Source of the DNA: Pandoraea apista
Lineage (GTDB): Bacteria; Pseudomonadota; Gammaproteobacteria; Burkholderiales; Burkholderiaceae
Direction: 5' to 3'
Length of the DNA: 64,000 bases
Assembly (NCBI RefSeq): GCF_001465595.2
Contig: NZ_CP013481.2
Coordinates: 3,348,001-3,412,000, forward strand
Position 1 is the stretch's first letter; the number at the start of each line of letters is the position of its first letter. The notes below the pieces were generated by a model that saw nothing but the letters and a program-made list of their open reading frames with translations, ran no database searches and was not told where the DNA came from. The translations under genes and the position numbers were made by a program. Of the stretch, positions 9,324 to 17,617 are shown piece by piece.

Positions 9324-12300
9324 TCAGAACCGGTAGCTCACCTTCAGGCTGCCCGTCTGCGCGGATGCGCGAGCAGTGTTGATGAGTGCATCGTAGGCGA
9401 GGGAGACGTCCAGATGCTTAGCGAGCGTGACGCCGAAGCTCGCGCCAAGCGTCAGATAGCCGCGCGCCAAGCGCGTGCCCGGCGCCACGAAAATCGTGCC
9501 GTCCTGCGAGGCCACGGTGATTGCCCGGCCGGTATCGAGCAATTCGTGGGCATAGGCTGCGCGAAATTGCGCATGCATCGGACGCCACGCATCTCCGAAC
9601 GCCCTGTCGAACGTTACGCCCACGAACGGCTGAAGGCTGCGCGTATTGTCCGCCCCAACGCGCAGATTCTGTCCGCCCGCCCCGCTTTCGTCGAAACCGT
9701 TGGCATGGAAGTAGGCGTAGCGCAAGCCGACACGCGGCGTGACCACCACCCCGGCGATCGACAACGGCGCGCTCGCCTGTGCCGCTGCCGTGAACTCCTG
9801 CCCTATATGATCACCTTGCGCCGTCCCAATGCCAGCGAACGGGCGCTTCTGCGACATGAAATCAAGGCCGTAACCTACAGATGCCGCAACGTCGACCGGA
9901 CCGATCTCGCGGCTCGCGTAGGCGGCCAGCCGCAGAGTATCGATCATGCCCGAGTTCGCCGTGCCCATCTCCGAGAGATCGGCATGGGAATAGCCGCCTG
10001 CCAACCCGAAGGTGTTGCCCGCCATGCGCTTGTGCGCGCCTGCGAGGAAGCCGTAGCGGTTTTCCTGAAACCCCGGCTGGCCGTCGGCGCCGGACAAACG
10101 CCCGTGAAGCCCCGTCGCGTTCGCCCAGACCGTGGGGCCGTCAGAGGTCGCATCGCCGGTCGCCAGCCCCGTCCCGACGGATCGCCTCGTGGCCTGGTCG
10201 AGCAGCGCTGACGTCGCCGACTGGGCGTTCATCAGCGCCGCCGTCCCCAGGGCGGTGAAAACGCTCGTGTTCTTCGGCGCAATGACCACGCCCCCCAACG
10301 GATCGGAAGCGCCCGGGCCGCCGGATGCCGGATCGTTGAGCGCGAGCGTCACGTCGTTTGCGCCGTAGCTCAGCGCGGAGCGCAGATTGCCAAGATCGGC
10401 ACCGGCCGACACCGCCTCGGTCACCGAGGAAAATCTCCCGATCACACCGTTCGCCGCGCTCAACAGGGTATATCGCGTCGCCCGATACGTGCCCGGGTCG
10501 TAAGTAATCGCGAGCACGCCGTTCAATGTCGCGCTGCCCGACACCTTGAGCAGCGACGCCGTCGTCGGACTTACCTCGATCGCCAGCGCTGCGTTCGACG
10601 CTTGTGTGTAATTTCCGGCGACGCTCAACGTACCGATGGACCCGCCCGGCGCCACGATGCCGCCATTGGTCACGTTGCCGAGAATCGTGCCGTGCCCGCG
10701 CAATGTGCCCTGCGAACCGACCGCGACGTTGCCGCCCTGCACTGCGCTCTCGTGCGCGGCGTCGCCGATCTCAAGCGTGCCTGCCCCGACGTTGGTCGTA
10801 CCGGTGAAAGCGGAGCTTGTCCCATTGAGCACCAGCATGCCCGTACCCTGTTTGACGAAAACCCCGCTGCCGGCGAGGTCACCGGCATAGGTGGCGTCGG
10901 TCGCAGCATCGACCGTCAGCGTGCTCGCGCCAATGGCGAAGCGTGTCCCCGCCGCACCGGACAGACCGGAGAGGGTTAGCGCGCCCGCGGCGGAGACATC
11001 AAACGTAGCGCCGCTGCCGGCCAGCGTCACTGTCGTCGCCGATGACAACTGCCCGCCTGCGACAAGCGCGAGCGTGCCCGCATTGATTGTGGTTGCCCCG
11101 GTATAGGTATTCGCGCCCGCGAGCGTCTGCGTGCCGCCGTTCAACGTCAGGCCACCTGTGCCGGCGATCGTGCCTGAGAAGACGCCTGCTGCCTGCGTCA
11201 GCGTTAGCGTGCGCGCCCCGAGCGAGACCGTTCCCAGCCCTGTCAGGCCCGTCAGCGAGGCGCCATTCGTTGTCGCGGAAATATCGAGCGTGCCGTTATT
11301 CGTCACACCGCTCGACAACGCAACACTTCCGGTGCCAGCCAGGGCCAGCACGGCGCCGTTATCGACGGTCGTCGCGCCGGAATAGGTATTCACGCCGGTC
11401 AGCGTCTGCGTGCCGCCGACCAGATGTACACCACCGGTGCCGTCGATGACGCCATCGAATGTCCCGGCCGCGTTGGTGAGCGACAGCGTCTGGCCGCCGA
11501 GCCGCACAGCGCCGCCGCCGGAAAGCGCTTTGATCGATGTGCCGGCCGTCACGCCCGAAATATCGAACACGCCGGCTACCGTCACCCCGGATGACGCTGC
11601 TATGCTTCCGTTGCCGGATAGCGCCAGCGTGCCGCTGCCGATCGTTGTAGCCCCGGTGTATGTATTGGCCGACGTCATCGTCAGGACATTCGAGTCGATG
11701 CCGCCGAGCGTCAGTGTGCCAGCGCCCGACACCGCGCCCGACATCGTCAAGCCTGATCTCGCGGTCGAGAAAATCACGTTCGAGGCGGCGTCGCTCAGAA
11801 CTACGGCATTGTTCAGCGTCAGCCCGGAATTGAGGGCGGCGATGGTGGCACTTGCACCGGCGTCGAATAGCAGATCGCCGAGAATCACCGAGCCGGACAG
11901 CAGATTCAATGCGTTGTCCAGCCCCCCGAACTCGACGGCCGCGGCCCGCGTCATGCCACCATTGTTCATCCCGCCCATGATGAGGCCGGCATTGGTGATC
12001 GAGTCATTCCCGCGCGTACGTACGCCGACACCACCGGTCAAACCGGCGCCGCCCGAGATAGTTCCAATGTTGGCAAGCGAGTTGGTCGTTCCCGCGAGAT
12101 TAACGCCAATACCGCCTCCGCCCCCCGTGCCGCCGGCGATGGTCGCGGCGCCGGCAGCCCCACCGACACCGCCGGTAATCGCGCCGATATTGGTAATGGT
12201 GGCGTGCCCGCCGAGCGCGAGCAACCCGTCGCCGCCCCCACCCCCGCCACCGCCGAAGGGCCCTGAACCGCCGACGCCGCCAGCCCCTCCCGTAATCGTC

Positions 12301-12881
12301 CCCGAATTGACGATCGACGCCATTCCCGCGACAGACATCATTCCGGCCCCGCCGCCACCTCCACCGCCGCCGTTGCCCACACCACCGAGGGCGCTGCCGC
12401 CCTGGCCACCTGCACCGCCGATGATCGCCGCCGCCACGTAGATGTCGAGGCCAGAATAATAGATCCCGGTGTTTCCGCCGTTGCCACCGGTGGCAAAGTT
12501 GGTGCCATTGGTGCCGACGCTGCCGTCGAGGCCGTTCATCGGTAAATTGATCGTTATGCCGTCGGAGACGACGACGTCCGCCGACGGCCCGCTCGACGCC
12601 GGAACACCATCGCCGGACGCGCCAGTGCCACCTGTCCCCTGGGTTCCCCAGGCTCCGGGAACCGGCACCGTCACACTGTTTGTATCCACCGTGCTCGAAC
12701 CGCCGCCCTGCCCGTTGCCGACGCCGCCTGCGCCGCCTCGCCCCGAGGCACCATCGCCTCCCGGCGCGCCGCAGCCGCTTATGTCACCCGTGCCGCATGT
12801 CCCGGCAGCCCATAGCGCGGGCGCGGTCCCCGCGAGCGCCAATGCGACTGCCGTACTGCCAGCAGTTCGAACGATTCGCAT
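9324..12881 (-). CDS. Type Va autotransporter with glycine-rich N-terminus and PATR repeats
   Basis: A 1185-residue protein. Residues 1-26 form a signal peptide ending near ALWAAG. Residues about 27-300 are extremely glycine-rich (GGAGG, GGGG runs). Next come several passenger-associated transport repeats of the form NTYTGATTI-GTLAL, building a beta-helix with repeated TLTL/GTLDIS steps. The last ~270 residues are an outer-membrane autotransporter beta-barrel ending in the expected aromatic residue (VSYRF). The start (ATG 12881) was chosen because the signal peptide begins there; upstream codons in the same frame look non-coding and no good ribosome site is visible, so the start is uncertain. 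Likely a surface adhesin or biofilm factor. It stands alone next to the tRNA-Pro debris field and may be acquired. Confidence 0.92.
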   Translation of the reverse strand: MRIVRTAGSTAVALALAGTAPALWAAGTCGTGDISGCGAPGGDGASGRGGAGGVGNGQGGGSSTVDTNSVTVPVPGAWGTQGTGGTGASGDGVPASSGPSADVVVSDGITINLPMNGLDGSVGTNGTNFATGGNGGNTGIYYSGLDIYVAAAIIGGAGGQGGSALGGVGNGGGGGGGGAGMMSVAGMASIVNSGTITGGAGGVGGSGPFGGGGGGGGDGLLALGGHATITNIGAITGGVGGAAGAATIAGGTGGGGGIGVNLAGTTNSLANIGTISGGAGLTGGVGVRTRGNDSITNAGLIMGGMNNGGMTRAAAVEFGGLDNALNLLSGSVILGDLLFDAGASATIAALNSGLTLNNAVVLSDAASNVIFSTARSGLTMSGAVSGAGTLTLGGIDSNVLTMTSANTYTGATTIGSGTLALSGNGSIAASSGVTVAGVFDISGVTAGTSIKALSGGGAVRLGGQTLSLTNAAGTFDGVIDGTGGVHLVGGTQTLTGVNTYSGATTVDNGAVLALAGTGSVALSSGVTNNGTLDISATTNGASLTGLTGLGTVSLGARTLTLTQAAGVFSGTIAGTGGLTLNGGTQTLAGANTYTGATTINAGTLALVAGGQLSSATTVTLAGSGATFDVSAAGALTLSGLSGAAGTRFAIGASTLTVDAATDATYAGDLAGSGVFVKQGTGMLVLNGTSSAFTGTTNVGAGTLEIGDAAHESAVQGGNVAVGSQGTLRGHGTILGNVTNGGIVAPGGSIGTLSVAGNYTQASNAALAIEVSPTTASLLKVSGSATLNGVLAITYDPGTYRATRYTLLSAANGVIGRFSSVTEAVSAGADLGNLRSALSYGANDVTLALNDPASGGPGASDPLGGVVIAPKNTSVFTALGTAALMNAQSATSALLDQATRRSVGTGLATGDATSDGPTVWANATGLHGRLSGADGQPGFQENRYGFLAGAHKRMAGNTFGLAGGYSHADLSEMGTANSGMIDTLRLAAYASREIGPVDVAASVGYGLDFMSQKRPFAGIGTAQGDHIGQEFTAAAQASAPLSIAGVVVTPRVGLRYAYFHANGFDESGAGGQNLRVGADNTRSLQPFVGVTFDRAFGDAWRPMHAQFRAAYAHELLDTGRAITVASQDGTIFVAPGTRLARGYLTLGASFGVTLAKHLDVSLAYDALINTARASAQTGSLKVSYRF

Positions 12882-13382
12882 ACCGAACTGACATCTAGCC
12901 AACAACGGAAGCGGTCCGCGAACACCGGGCGTTGCCAGCGATATGGGCAATGTGGACTGATTTTGTTGGGCACGGCGGGTTGCGCGCCTGAGTTTGCATG
13001 GGACCACGGATATCCTCTGGTATTGGGCCGTGCATGGCGACCGGCGACCGAGAAGATTCGGCCTTTCCCCCGCAGTACGGCAGTTCTCGAACACCAGCGC
13101 TCCGAGATGCCGTTCTTGAATATATTGAGCGCCGGGAAGATGCGACCTATTCTCCTGGCGCATCGGAGACCGAATGTAATACAAAGAAAGGCAATTTGCC
13201 ACCCGGATGCGCCCGATGGCGAGGTCACGCCTGCAGGGATCACGCGCTTCGGTCCGACATCAATCCGGAGGAATCCGACGCAGTTCATTCCGTGGCGAAC
13301 GACCGCCCCCACCCCGGTGAAGTGCAAGCGACACCTGACTAAACTCTCGAAATCGAGTAGCAAGGAGGGAGACGCAGGCGAA
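12882..13382. other. Upstream region of the autotransporter, no clear gene
   Basis: 500 bases between the autotransporter start and a small rightward gene. It is less GC-rich than its neighbours. Open frames on both strands here lack any recognisable domain and have unnatural composition. It should contain the autotransporter promoter, which I could not locate. Confidence 0.45.
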
Positions 13383-13607
13383 ATGCGCAGCGTGATACGT
13401 CCTCCGGGCCAGGCGGCATTTACTGGATTTGCCGTGTGGCAATGCGCGAAAGGCGCCTATGTCATCAACCCATCGGATAGCCCAAAGGGCAAATTGATGT
13501 TTGGTAATCCAAAGCGACAAATTCGCATTGCTCGCTACTCGGATTTCGCCTCGGCCTGGGCGGGCGCACTGAAGGTTGGCCCAAACGGTGGGGTGGTTTA
13601 CGCGTAA
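13383..13607 (+). CDS. Small hypothetical protein (74 aa)
   Basis: Starts MRSVIRPPGQAAFTGFAVW and continues with a basic, moderately hydrophilic sequence ending GPNGGVVYA. AAGGAGGG lies 14 bases before the ATG, a strong ribosome site at rather long spacing; GTG three codons later would be further still. No family recognised. Codon composition is less GC-skewed at third positions than in core genes here, in keeping with an accessory origin. It could be a real orphan gene or chance; the frame stays open far upstream without good coding character. Confidence 0.4.
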   Translation: MRSVIRPPGQAAFTGFAVWQCAKGAYVINPSDSPKGKLMFGNPKRQIRIARYSDFASAWAGALKVGPNGGVVYA

Positions 13608-13702
13608 CCTCGTGGCACGGTGTTCGTAGCGGAATAGCGGACGATTGGCGAGCGCCAGGAGAGGAAGTCAGGAAATAGTGAAGCGAGAGTGCGGCGGGGG
13701 AT

Positions 13703-13724
13703 GCGACCGGAGGAATCCGGTCGC
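13703..13724. repeat. Perfect stem-loop downstream of the cysI unit
   Basis: GCGACCGGA-GGAA-TCCGGTCGC, a 9-bp stem with a GGAA tetraloop, 44 bases beyond the DUF934 stop. There is no T tract on either strand, so it is more likely an RNA 3'-end stabiliser than a classical terminator. Confidence 0.6.
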
Positions 13725-13767
13725 GAAACCGTCAGACAGAACGGGGCAGGCAGTGAGAAGGGAGAAT

Positions 13768-14241
13768 TCAGGCCGTCAGACGTTCAAGCAACGTGCGGGG
13801 TCGCGTAGCGCGCGCTTGCGCGGCCAGCGCTGCCTCGTGCCAGCGTGCCGTGGGCACGTCCGGGGGCGAGAGCAAGCTGTCGAACCCGCAGGCCCACAGC
13901 ATCGCCAGTTGATCCGGCAGCAACGGCCCCGCCGCACGAATCCCGCCTTCGAAATGCCACTTCTCGCGCAGAAATTTCGCCAGCGTAAAACCCCGGCCAT
14001 CGCGCGACTTCGGAAACTCGATCACGACGAGTTCGAGTTGCGGCAGAAGCGCCGCAATGCGCTCCGGATCGTCATGCCCCTGAACGCGAATACCGGCGGG
14101 TGCAACGCCCTGCCCGTTCGCAGCCAGCCACGCGTCGAGCGGCAGCACATCCTTGCTGCCCGTGCTCGTCGTCCCCGGTTCGTGCGTACCCCGATAAGTC
14201 CAGACGTCTGCGGCAGGCAGCCCGTTTCGATCAATCAACAT
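13768..14241 (-). CDS. DUF934 protein, CysI partner
   Basis: A 157-residue DUF934 protein (MLIDRNGLPAADVW at the start; IEFPKSRDGRGFTLAKFLR in the core). DUF934 proteins are almost always encoded next to sulfite reductase CysI in proteobacteria and are presumed to assist sulfite reduction; no biochemical role is established to my knowledge. Its start at 14241 overlaps the end of cysI by 11 bases, showing translational coupling. In Burkholderia and relatives cysH-cysD-cysN usually follow, but here nothing of the kind follows before the autotransporter region. Confidence 0.9.
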   Translation of the reverse strand: MLIDRNGLPAADVWTYRGTHEPGTTSTGSKDVLPLDAWLAANGQGVAPAGIRVQGHDDPERIAALLPQLELVVIEFPKSRDGRGFTLAKFLREKWHFEGGIRAAGPLLPDQLAMLWACGFDSLLSPPDVPTARWHEAALAAQARATRPRTLLERLTA

Positions 14242-16237
14242 GCAAAGCTCCCTTGAATTCCTCTGCCCCGACACGTCCGAGCGTATCGATAAAGCGCTCT
14301 CCCTCGTGACGCAACGCGCGATAACGATTGAGAATGTTCTCGATCACCTGCGGCACGGCTTCGTAAGTGACGCCCGGGCCAAGAATCTTGCCGACGGCAG
14401 CGTTCTCGTCGGCCGAACCGCCCAGCGTGATCTGATAGTTCTCCTTACCCGCCTTGTCGACACCGAGAATGCCGATATGGGCAACGTGGTGATGCGCGCA
14501 AGCGTTAATGCAACCGGACACGTTAAGCGTTACCGGCCCGATATCGCGTTGCTGCTCCTCCGTGAAGCGCAGCGCAATGCGTTGCGCCACCGGCACCGAG
14601 CGCGCATTGGCCAGCGCGCAATAATCCAGCCCCGGGCAGGCAATGGCGTCTGAGATCAGGCCAATGTTGGGCGTGGCCAGACCGCCCTCCTTCAGGCGCG
14701 TCCACAAGGCATGCAGTTCGTCGCGCTTGACATGCGGCAGCACCAGATTCTGTTCGTGAGTCACTCGCAACTCGTTGAACGAGTAGCGCTCTGCGAGATC
14801 CGCCAGCAGCAGCATTTCTGTCGAACTGGCGTCGCCCGGAATACCGCTCGCCGGCTTGAGCGAAACGACCGCACTGATGTAGCCGGGCACCTTGTGCTCG
14901 TGCGTGCAGGTGTCGACCCAGCGGCGGAATTCGATGTCGCTCTCGTAGGCTTGCGCAAACGCGCTCGACGTATCCGGCAACGTTTCGAACTCGGGCACGA
15001 CGAAACGATCGCGAATCGCCGCGATGACGTCTTCTCCCAGCGGACGATGCGAAAGGGCAATGCGTGCGAATTCTTCCTCGATCATCTCGATGAACTTCGC
15101 AGGCTGCATTTCCTTGATGAGGATCTTGATGCGCGCCTTGTAGATGTTGTCGCGACGCCCCAGCGCGTTGTACACGCGCAAAATGGCTTCGACGAAGCGC
15201 AACAGATCGGCCTCGGGCAGCCACTCGCGCACGAGCGTACCCACGATGGGCGTGCGTCCCAGCCCACCGCCCGCGTATATCTGAAAACCGACCTCGCCGC
15301 GCTCGTTCGTCCGCGCGAGAATGCCGATGTCGTGAAAGCGCACAGCAGCCCGATCGGTCTGACCGCCGGTGATCGCGATCTTGAACTTGCGCGGCAAATA
15401 GGTGAATTCGGGATGGTCTGTCGACCATTGACGCAAAATCTCGGCGTACACGCGCGGATCGACCACTTCGTCCTTCGCCGCGCCGGCGAATTGATCGGTC
15501 GTCACGTTGCGAATGCAATTGCCGCTCGTCTGAATTGCATGCAGATCGACATCGGCAAGCTTCGACAGGATCTCAGGTGAGTCCGTGAGCGTCGGCCAAT
15601 TGAACTGAAGATTCTGACGCGTGGTGAAGTGACCGTAACCCTTGTCGAAACGGTTCGCCACATAGGCAAGCTGACGCAACTGGATCGCGCTCAGCGTGCC
15701 GTACGGAATGGCAACGCGCAGCATATAGCCGTGCAATTGCAGGTACAGACCGTTCATCAGGCGATAGACCTTGAACGCGTCTTCGCTGAGTTCGCCACTG
15801 AGCCGACGGGCGACCTGCTGGCCGAACTCCTTCGCACGGTCCTTGAGGAACTCGCGCTCGGACGGGTCATAGCAGTAGATACCGGCATGCTCCGGCGCCA
15901 CGGTCAACGCAGGTGCATGCGCCAGCGCCGCCTGCACCGTGGCTTCAGCGGCCTGCTTGCCGAGGTCTTCACGAACCGACGGACCGCGCGAGCGCAGTTG
16001 TTCACGAAAATCCACCGGAACGGGGCCGGCTTCGCCCACTTGCGCAGGGCGCGGCACCGGGTCGACGATCAGATTGGCTGCCTGGGCCGCCTGCGCTGCC
16101 GCTTGCGCCTGGTCGAGATCCTGCGCGTCGAACACATGCGCCTGCGCAAGATCGTCCACCCAGTTGTGTTGCTTGTCCAGCCACACGACCAAGCCGTCGT
16201 GTAGCCGGTTTGCCGAAATCAGGTTGCCTGCATTCAT
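14231..16237 (-). CDS. cysI: Sulfite reductase hemoprotein subunit with N-terminal DUF2849
   Basis: A 668-residue protein. Residues ~1-70 (ISANRLHDGLVVWLDKQHNWV...) resemble DUF2849, a small domain that is a separate protein in alphaproteobacteria. A linker leads to a nitrite/sulfite reductase core with two ferredoxin-like and two siroheme/4Fe-4S halves. The cluster ligands are visible as C534 and C540 (ACPGLDYC) and C576 and C580 (SGCINAC). It performs six-electron reduction of sulfite to sulfide for cysteine synthesis. Start at ATG 16237. The long upstream region holds a terminator-like hairpin in the leader position. Confidence 0.93.
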   Translation of the reverse strand: MNAGNLISANRLHDGLVVWLDKQHNWVDDLAQAHVFDAQDLDQAQAAAQAAQAANLIVDPVPRPAQVGEAGPVPVDFREQLRSRGPSVREDLGKQAAEATVQAALAHAPALTVAPEHAGIYCYDPSEREFLKDRAKEFGQQVARRLSGELSEDAFKVYRLMNGLYLQLHGYMLRVAIPYGTLSAIQLRQLAYVANRFDKGYGHFTTRQNLQFNWPTLTDSPEILSKLADVDLHAIQTSGNCIRNVTTDQFAGAAKDEVVDPRVYAEILRQWSTDHPEFTYLPRKFKIAITGGQTDRAAVRFHDIGILARTNERGEVGFQIYAGGGLGRTPIVGTLVREWLPEADLLRFVEAILRVYNALGRRDNIYKARIKILIKEMQPAKFIEMIEEEFARIALSHRPLGEDVIAAIRDRFVVPEFETLPDTSSAFAQAYESDIEFRRWVDTCTHEHKVPGYISAVVSLKPASGIPGDASSTEMLLLADLAERYSFNELRVTHEQNLVLPHVKRDELHALWTRLKEGGLATPNIGLISDAIACPGLDYCALANARSVPVAQRIALRFTEEQQRDIGPVTLNVSGCINACAHHHVAHIGILGVDKAGKENYQITLGGSADENAAVGKILGPGVTYEAVPQVIENILNRYRALRHEGERFIDTLGRVGAEEFKGALHVD

Positions 16238-16438
16238 TCCACGCTCTCAGTGCTTTTAGTTTTGGTCGCAAGTCGCGAGTCGACCGGCAGGCTATCAAGC
16301 GGGGCAGGAATATACGACCATTTAGTAGTTATTTACTCATTACGCGATGTTGTTTGGGCTCGGCAGCCCCGCCAGACGCGGCATTGCCGTTACCTTGCCG
16401 TTACCCTGGCCGGTGGAGAGAATTTCCCCGGTACGTGC

Positions 16439-16470
16439 AAAAAAGGCCGCACGGTGTCTGCCGCGCGGCC
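16439..16470 (-). terminator. Minus-strand terminator upstream of cysI
   Basis: On the minus strand GGCCGC...GCGGCC (6-bp core, 14-base loop that can pair further) is followed by six U. No minus-strand gene ends here: the nearest upstream minus gene stops at 17016, beyond a rightward gene. It therefore either ends an unannotated minus-strand RNA or acts in the cysI leader about 200 bases before the cysI start. Confidence 0.65.
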
Positions 16471-16676
16471 CATTTCATAGGGGCGATGTCCTTTGCACGC
16501 GTGCGAAAACTCGCTGCGATGAGGGAGACGACAACCGGGAGACGACAACTCACCGGAATCGCAGGCCGGCTCATACGCAGCCCCCCCCCCAACGTGACAA
16601 TACCGGCTTACACGTCCGCCTCACGCCAACCGTGTATCGACGCGATCTTGCGACATGCCGGCCGCCACAAAAATAC

Positions 16677-16692
16677 CTGTATTTTTATACAG
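16677..16692. promoter_or_regulatory. LexA (SOS) box
   Basis: CTGT-ATTTTTAT-ACAG matches the CTGT-N8-ACAG consensus, with the AT-rich core differing from the ideal alternating TA at one base. It ends 48 bases before the start codon of the downstream small gene, a normal position for repression. Confidence 0.85.
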
Positions 16693-16740
16693 TACCCATG
16701 CTACATTCCCGATCATCTCAACTTCACCGTGAGTGACACC

Positions 16741-16986
16741 ATGAGCGACGCCAAATCCACCAAGTTCATCGTCGTGCCGTATCGCAAGAACAAAGACGGT
16801 GTATTGCAACCCGGCGAGTTGCGTCAGGCAAGCACCGAGTTCGGTGCCGTGCGCATTGCACAATCGATGGCGTCCGGTTTTGCCGGTATCGCCGCCTACG
16901 AAGTGCTGGTCGATGAAGAAGACGGCACCATGGATGCGCCGCGCATTCTGTTCCAGGAAGGCGCTATTCCCGCCATGGCGGAGTAA
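16741..16986 (+). CDS. Small conserved-looking protein under a LexA box (81 aa)
   Basis: An acidic 81-residue cytosolic protein starting MSDAKSTKFIVVPYRKN, with no signal peptide or membrane segment. I do not recognise the family. The ATG at 16741 follows GAGTGACACC, a modest ribosome site. The gene is monocistronic: it is flanked by cysI (opposite strand) and a leftward exported-protein gene. The upstream LexA box predicts induction by DNA damage. Possible roles, such as a division or repair modulator, are guesses only. Confidence 0.78.
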   Translation: MSDAKSTKFIVVPYRKNKDGVLQPGELRQASTEFGAVRIAQSMASGFAGIAAYEVLVDEEDGTMDAPRILFQEGAIPAMAE

Positions 16987-17015
16987 GCCCCCTTCGCTGC
17001 AACGCGGGCGATGGA

Positions 17016-17375
17016 TTACTCCGGCCGCGACAACCGGGGAAGACTATCGAACGACCGGGTCTGACGCGGGTGCTGAAGATCTCGCGTATCGAGCGCACGG
17101 GTCGTTGCCGCCATTTCTTGTTGGCTCGGGCCCGTGGACGGGCCGTTACGCTCGCTTGCCGTGCGATTGATGCTCGCGCTGGCACTCTGAGCATCGGTCA
17201 CGCTGTCTGCCCGCCCAGCCACCGCCGACTCTGCCCGGCTAAGTGCCGGTGTCTGGTTCGACTGCCGGATACTGCCGAGATCTCCCGCCCCCAGATACGA
17301 CTGTGCGTTCGCGTGACCGAACATCAGCGCCCCCGTCAGGCACAGGCAGGCTGCAATGAATTGGCGATGGCGCAT
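17016..17375 (-). CDS. Hypothetical exported protein (119 aa)
   Basis: Residues 1-25 (MRHRQFIAACLCLTGALMFGHANAQ) are a clear signal peptide with an ANA-Q cleavage site. The mature part is polar, rich in Ser, Arg, Gln and Ala, probably disordered, and without cysteine. A GGGGGTC ribosome site precedes the ATG. No family recognised. Likely periplasmic or secreted; it ends 29 bases from the convergent small SOS-boxed gene. Confidence 0.65.
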   Translation of the reverse strand: MRHRQFIAACLCLTGALMFGHANAQSYLGAGDLGSIRQSNQTPALSRAESAVAGRADSVTDAQSASASINRTASERNGPSTGPSQQEMAATTRALDTRDLQHPRQTRSFDSLPRLSRPE

Positions 17376-17617
17376 GGTGACCCCCGTTCGACGTATTGGA
17401 TGCTTTGAATCGGCTTTGGGAGAGGTGTCCGTCGACGCTGATCGATCGTTTGACGCTTTCCCGACATGGCTGCATTGTCGCAGCGCCGCGACACCTTGTC
17501 GCCTGCATAAATCACAGTTGACGCCCCTCTCAATTCCGACAGTTTGTTCTGCTACACTGCGCGAAAATCGAGCCTCTGGCTCAGCAGAATAAATGTAGGG
17601 GAAACCGGGGGAATTCC

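Larger units (their letters stand above)
16238..16740. other. Intergenic leader region of cysI and of the SOS-boxed gene
   Basis: 503 bases. Leftward, an AT-rich block (about 16305-16345, with AATATA and TTTAGTAGTTATTTACTC) is the likely cysI promoter/CysB area. A minus-strand terminator lies at 16439-16470. A minus-strand 25-codon frame starts at 16478 and runs through that hairpin. A run of ten C sits at 16581-16590. Rightward, a LexA box lies at 16677-16692. No protein gene of normal character is present. Confidence 0.55.

Noticed and set aside
11410..12441. 343-codon proline-rich open frame on the plus strand
   Set aside because: It is the complement of the autotransporter's glycine-rich repeats (GGN codons read as CCN), so its proline runs are an artefact.
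14250..14275. Resemblance to the tRNA-Pro 3' end (CCTCTGCCCCGAC) as a possible att site
   Set aside because: Lies inside the conserved C-terminus of cysI and the match is short and gapped; most likely coincidence.
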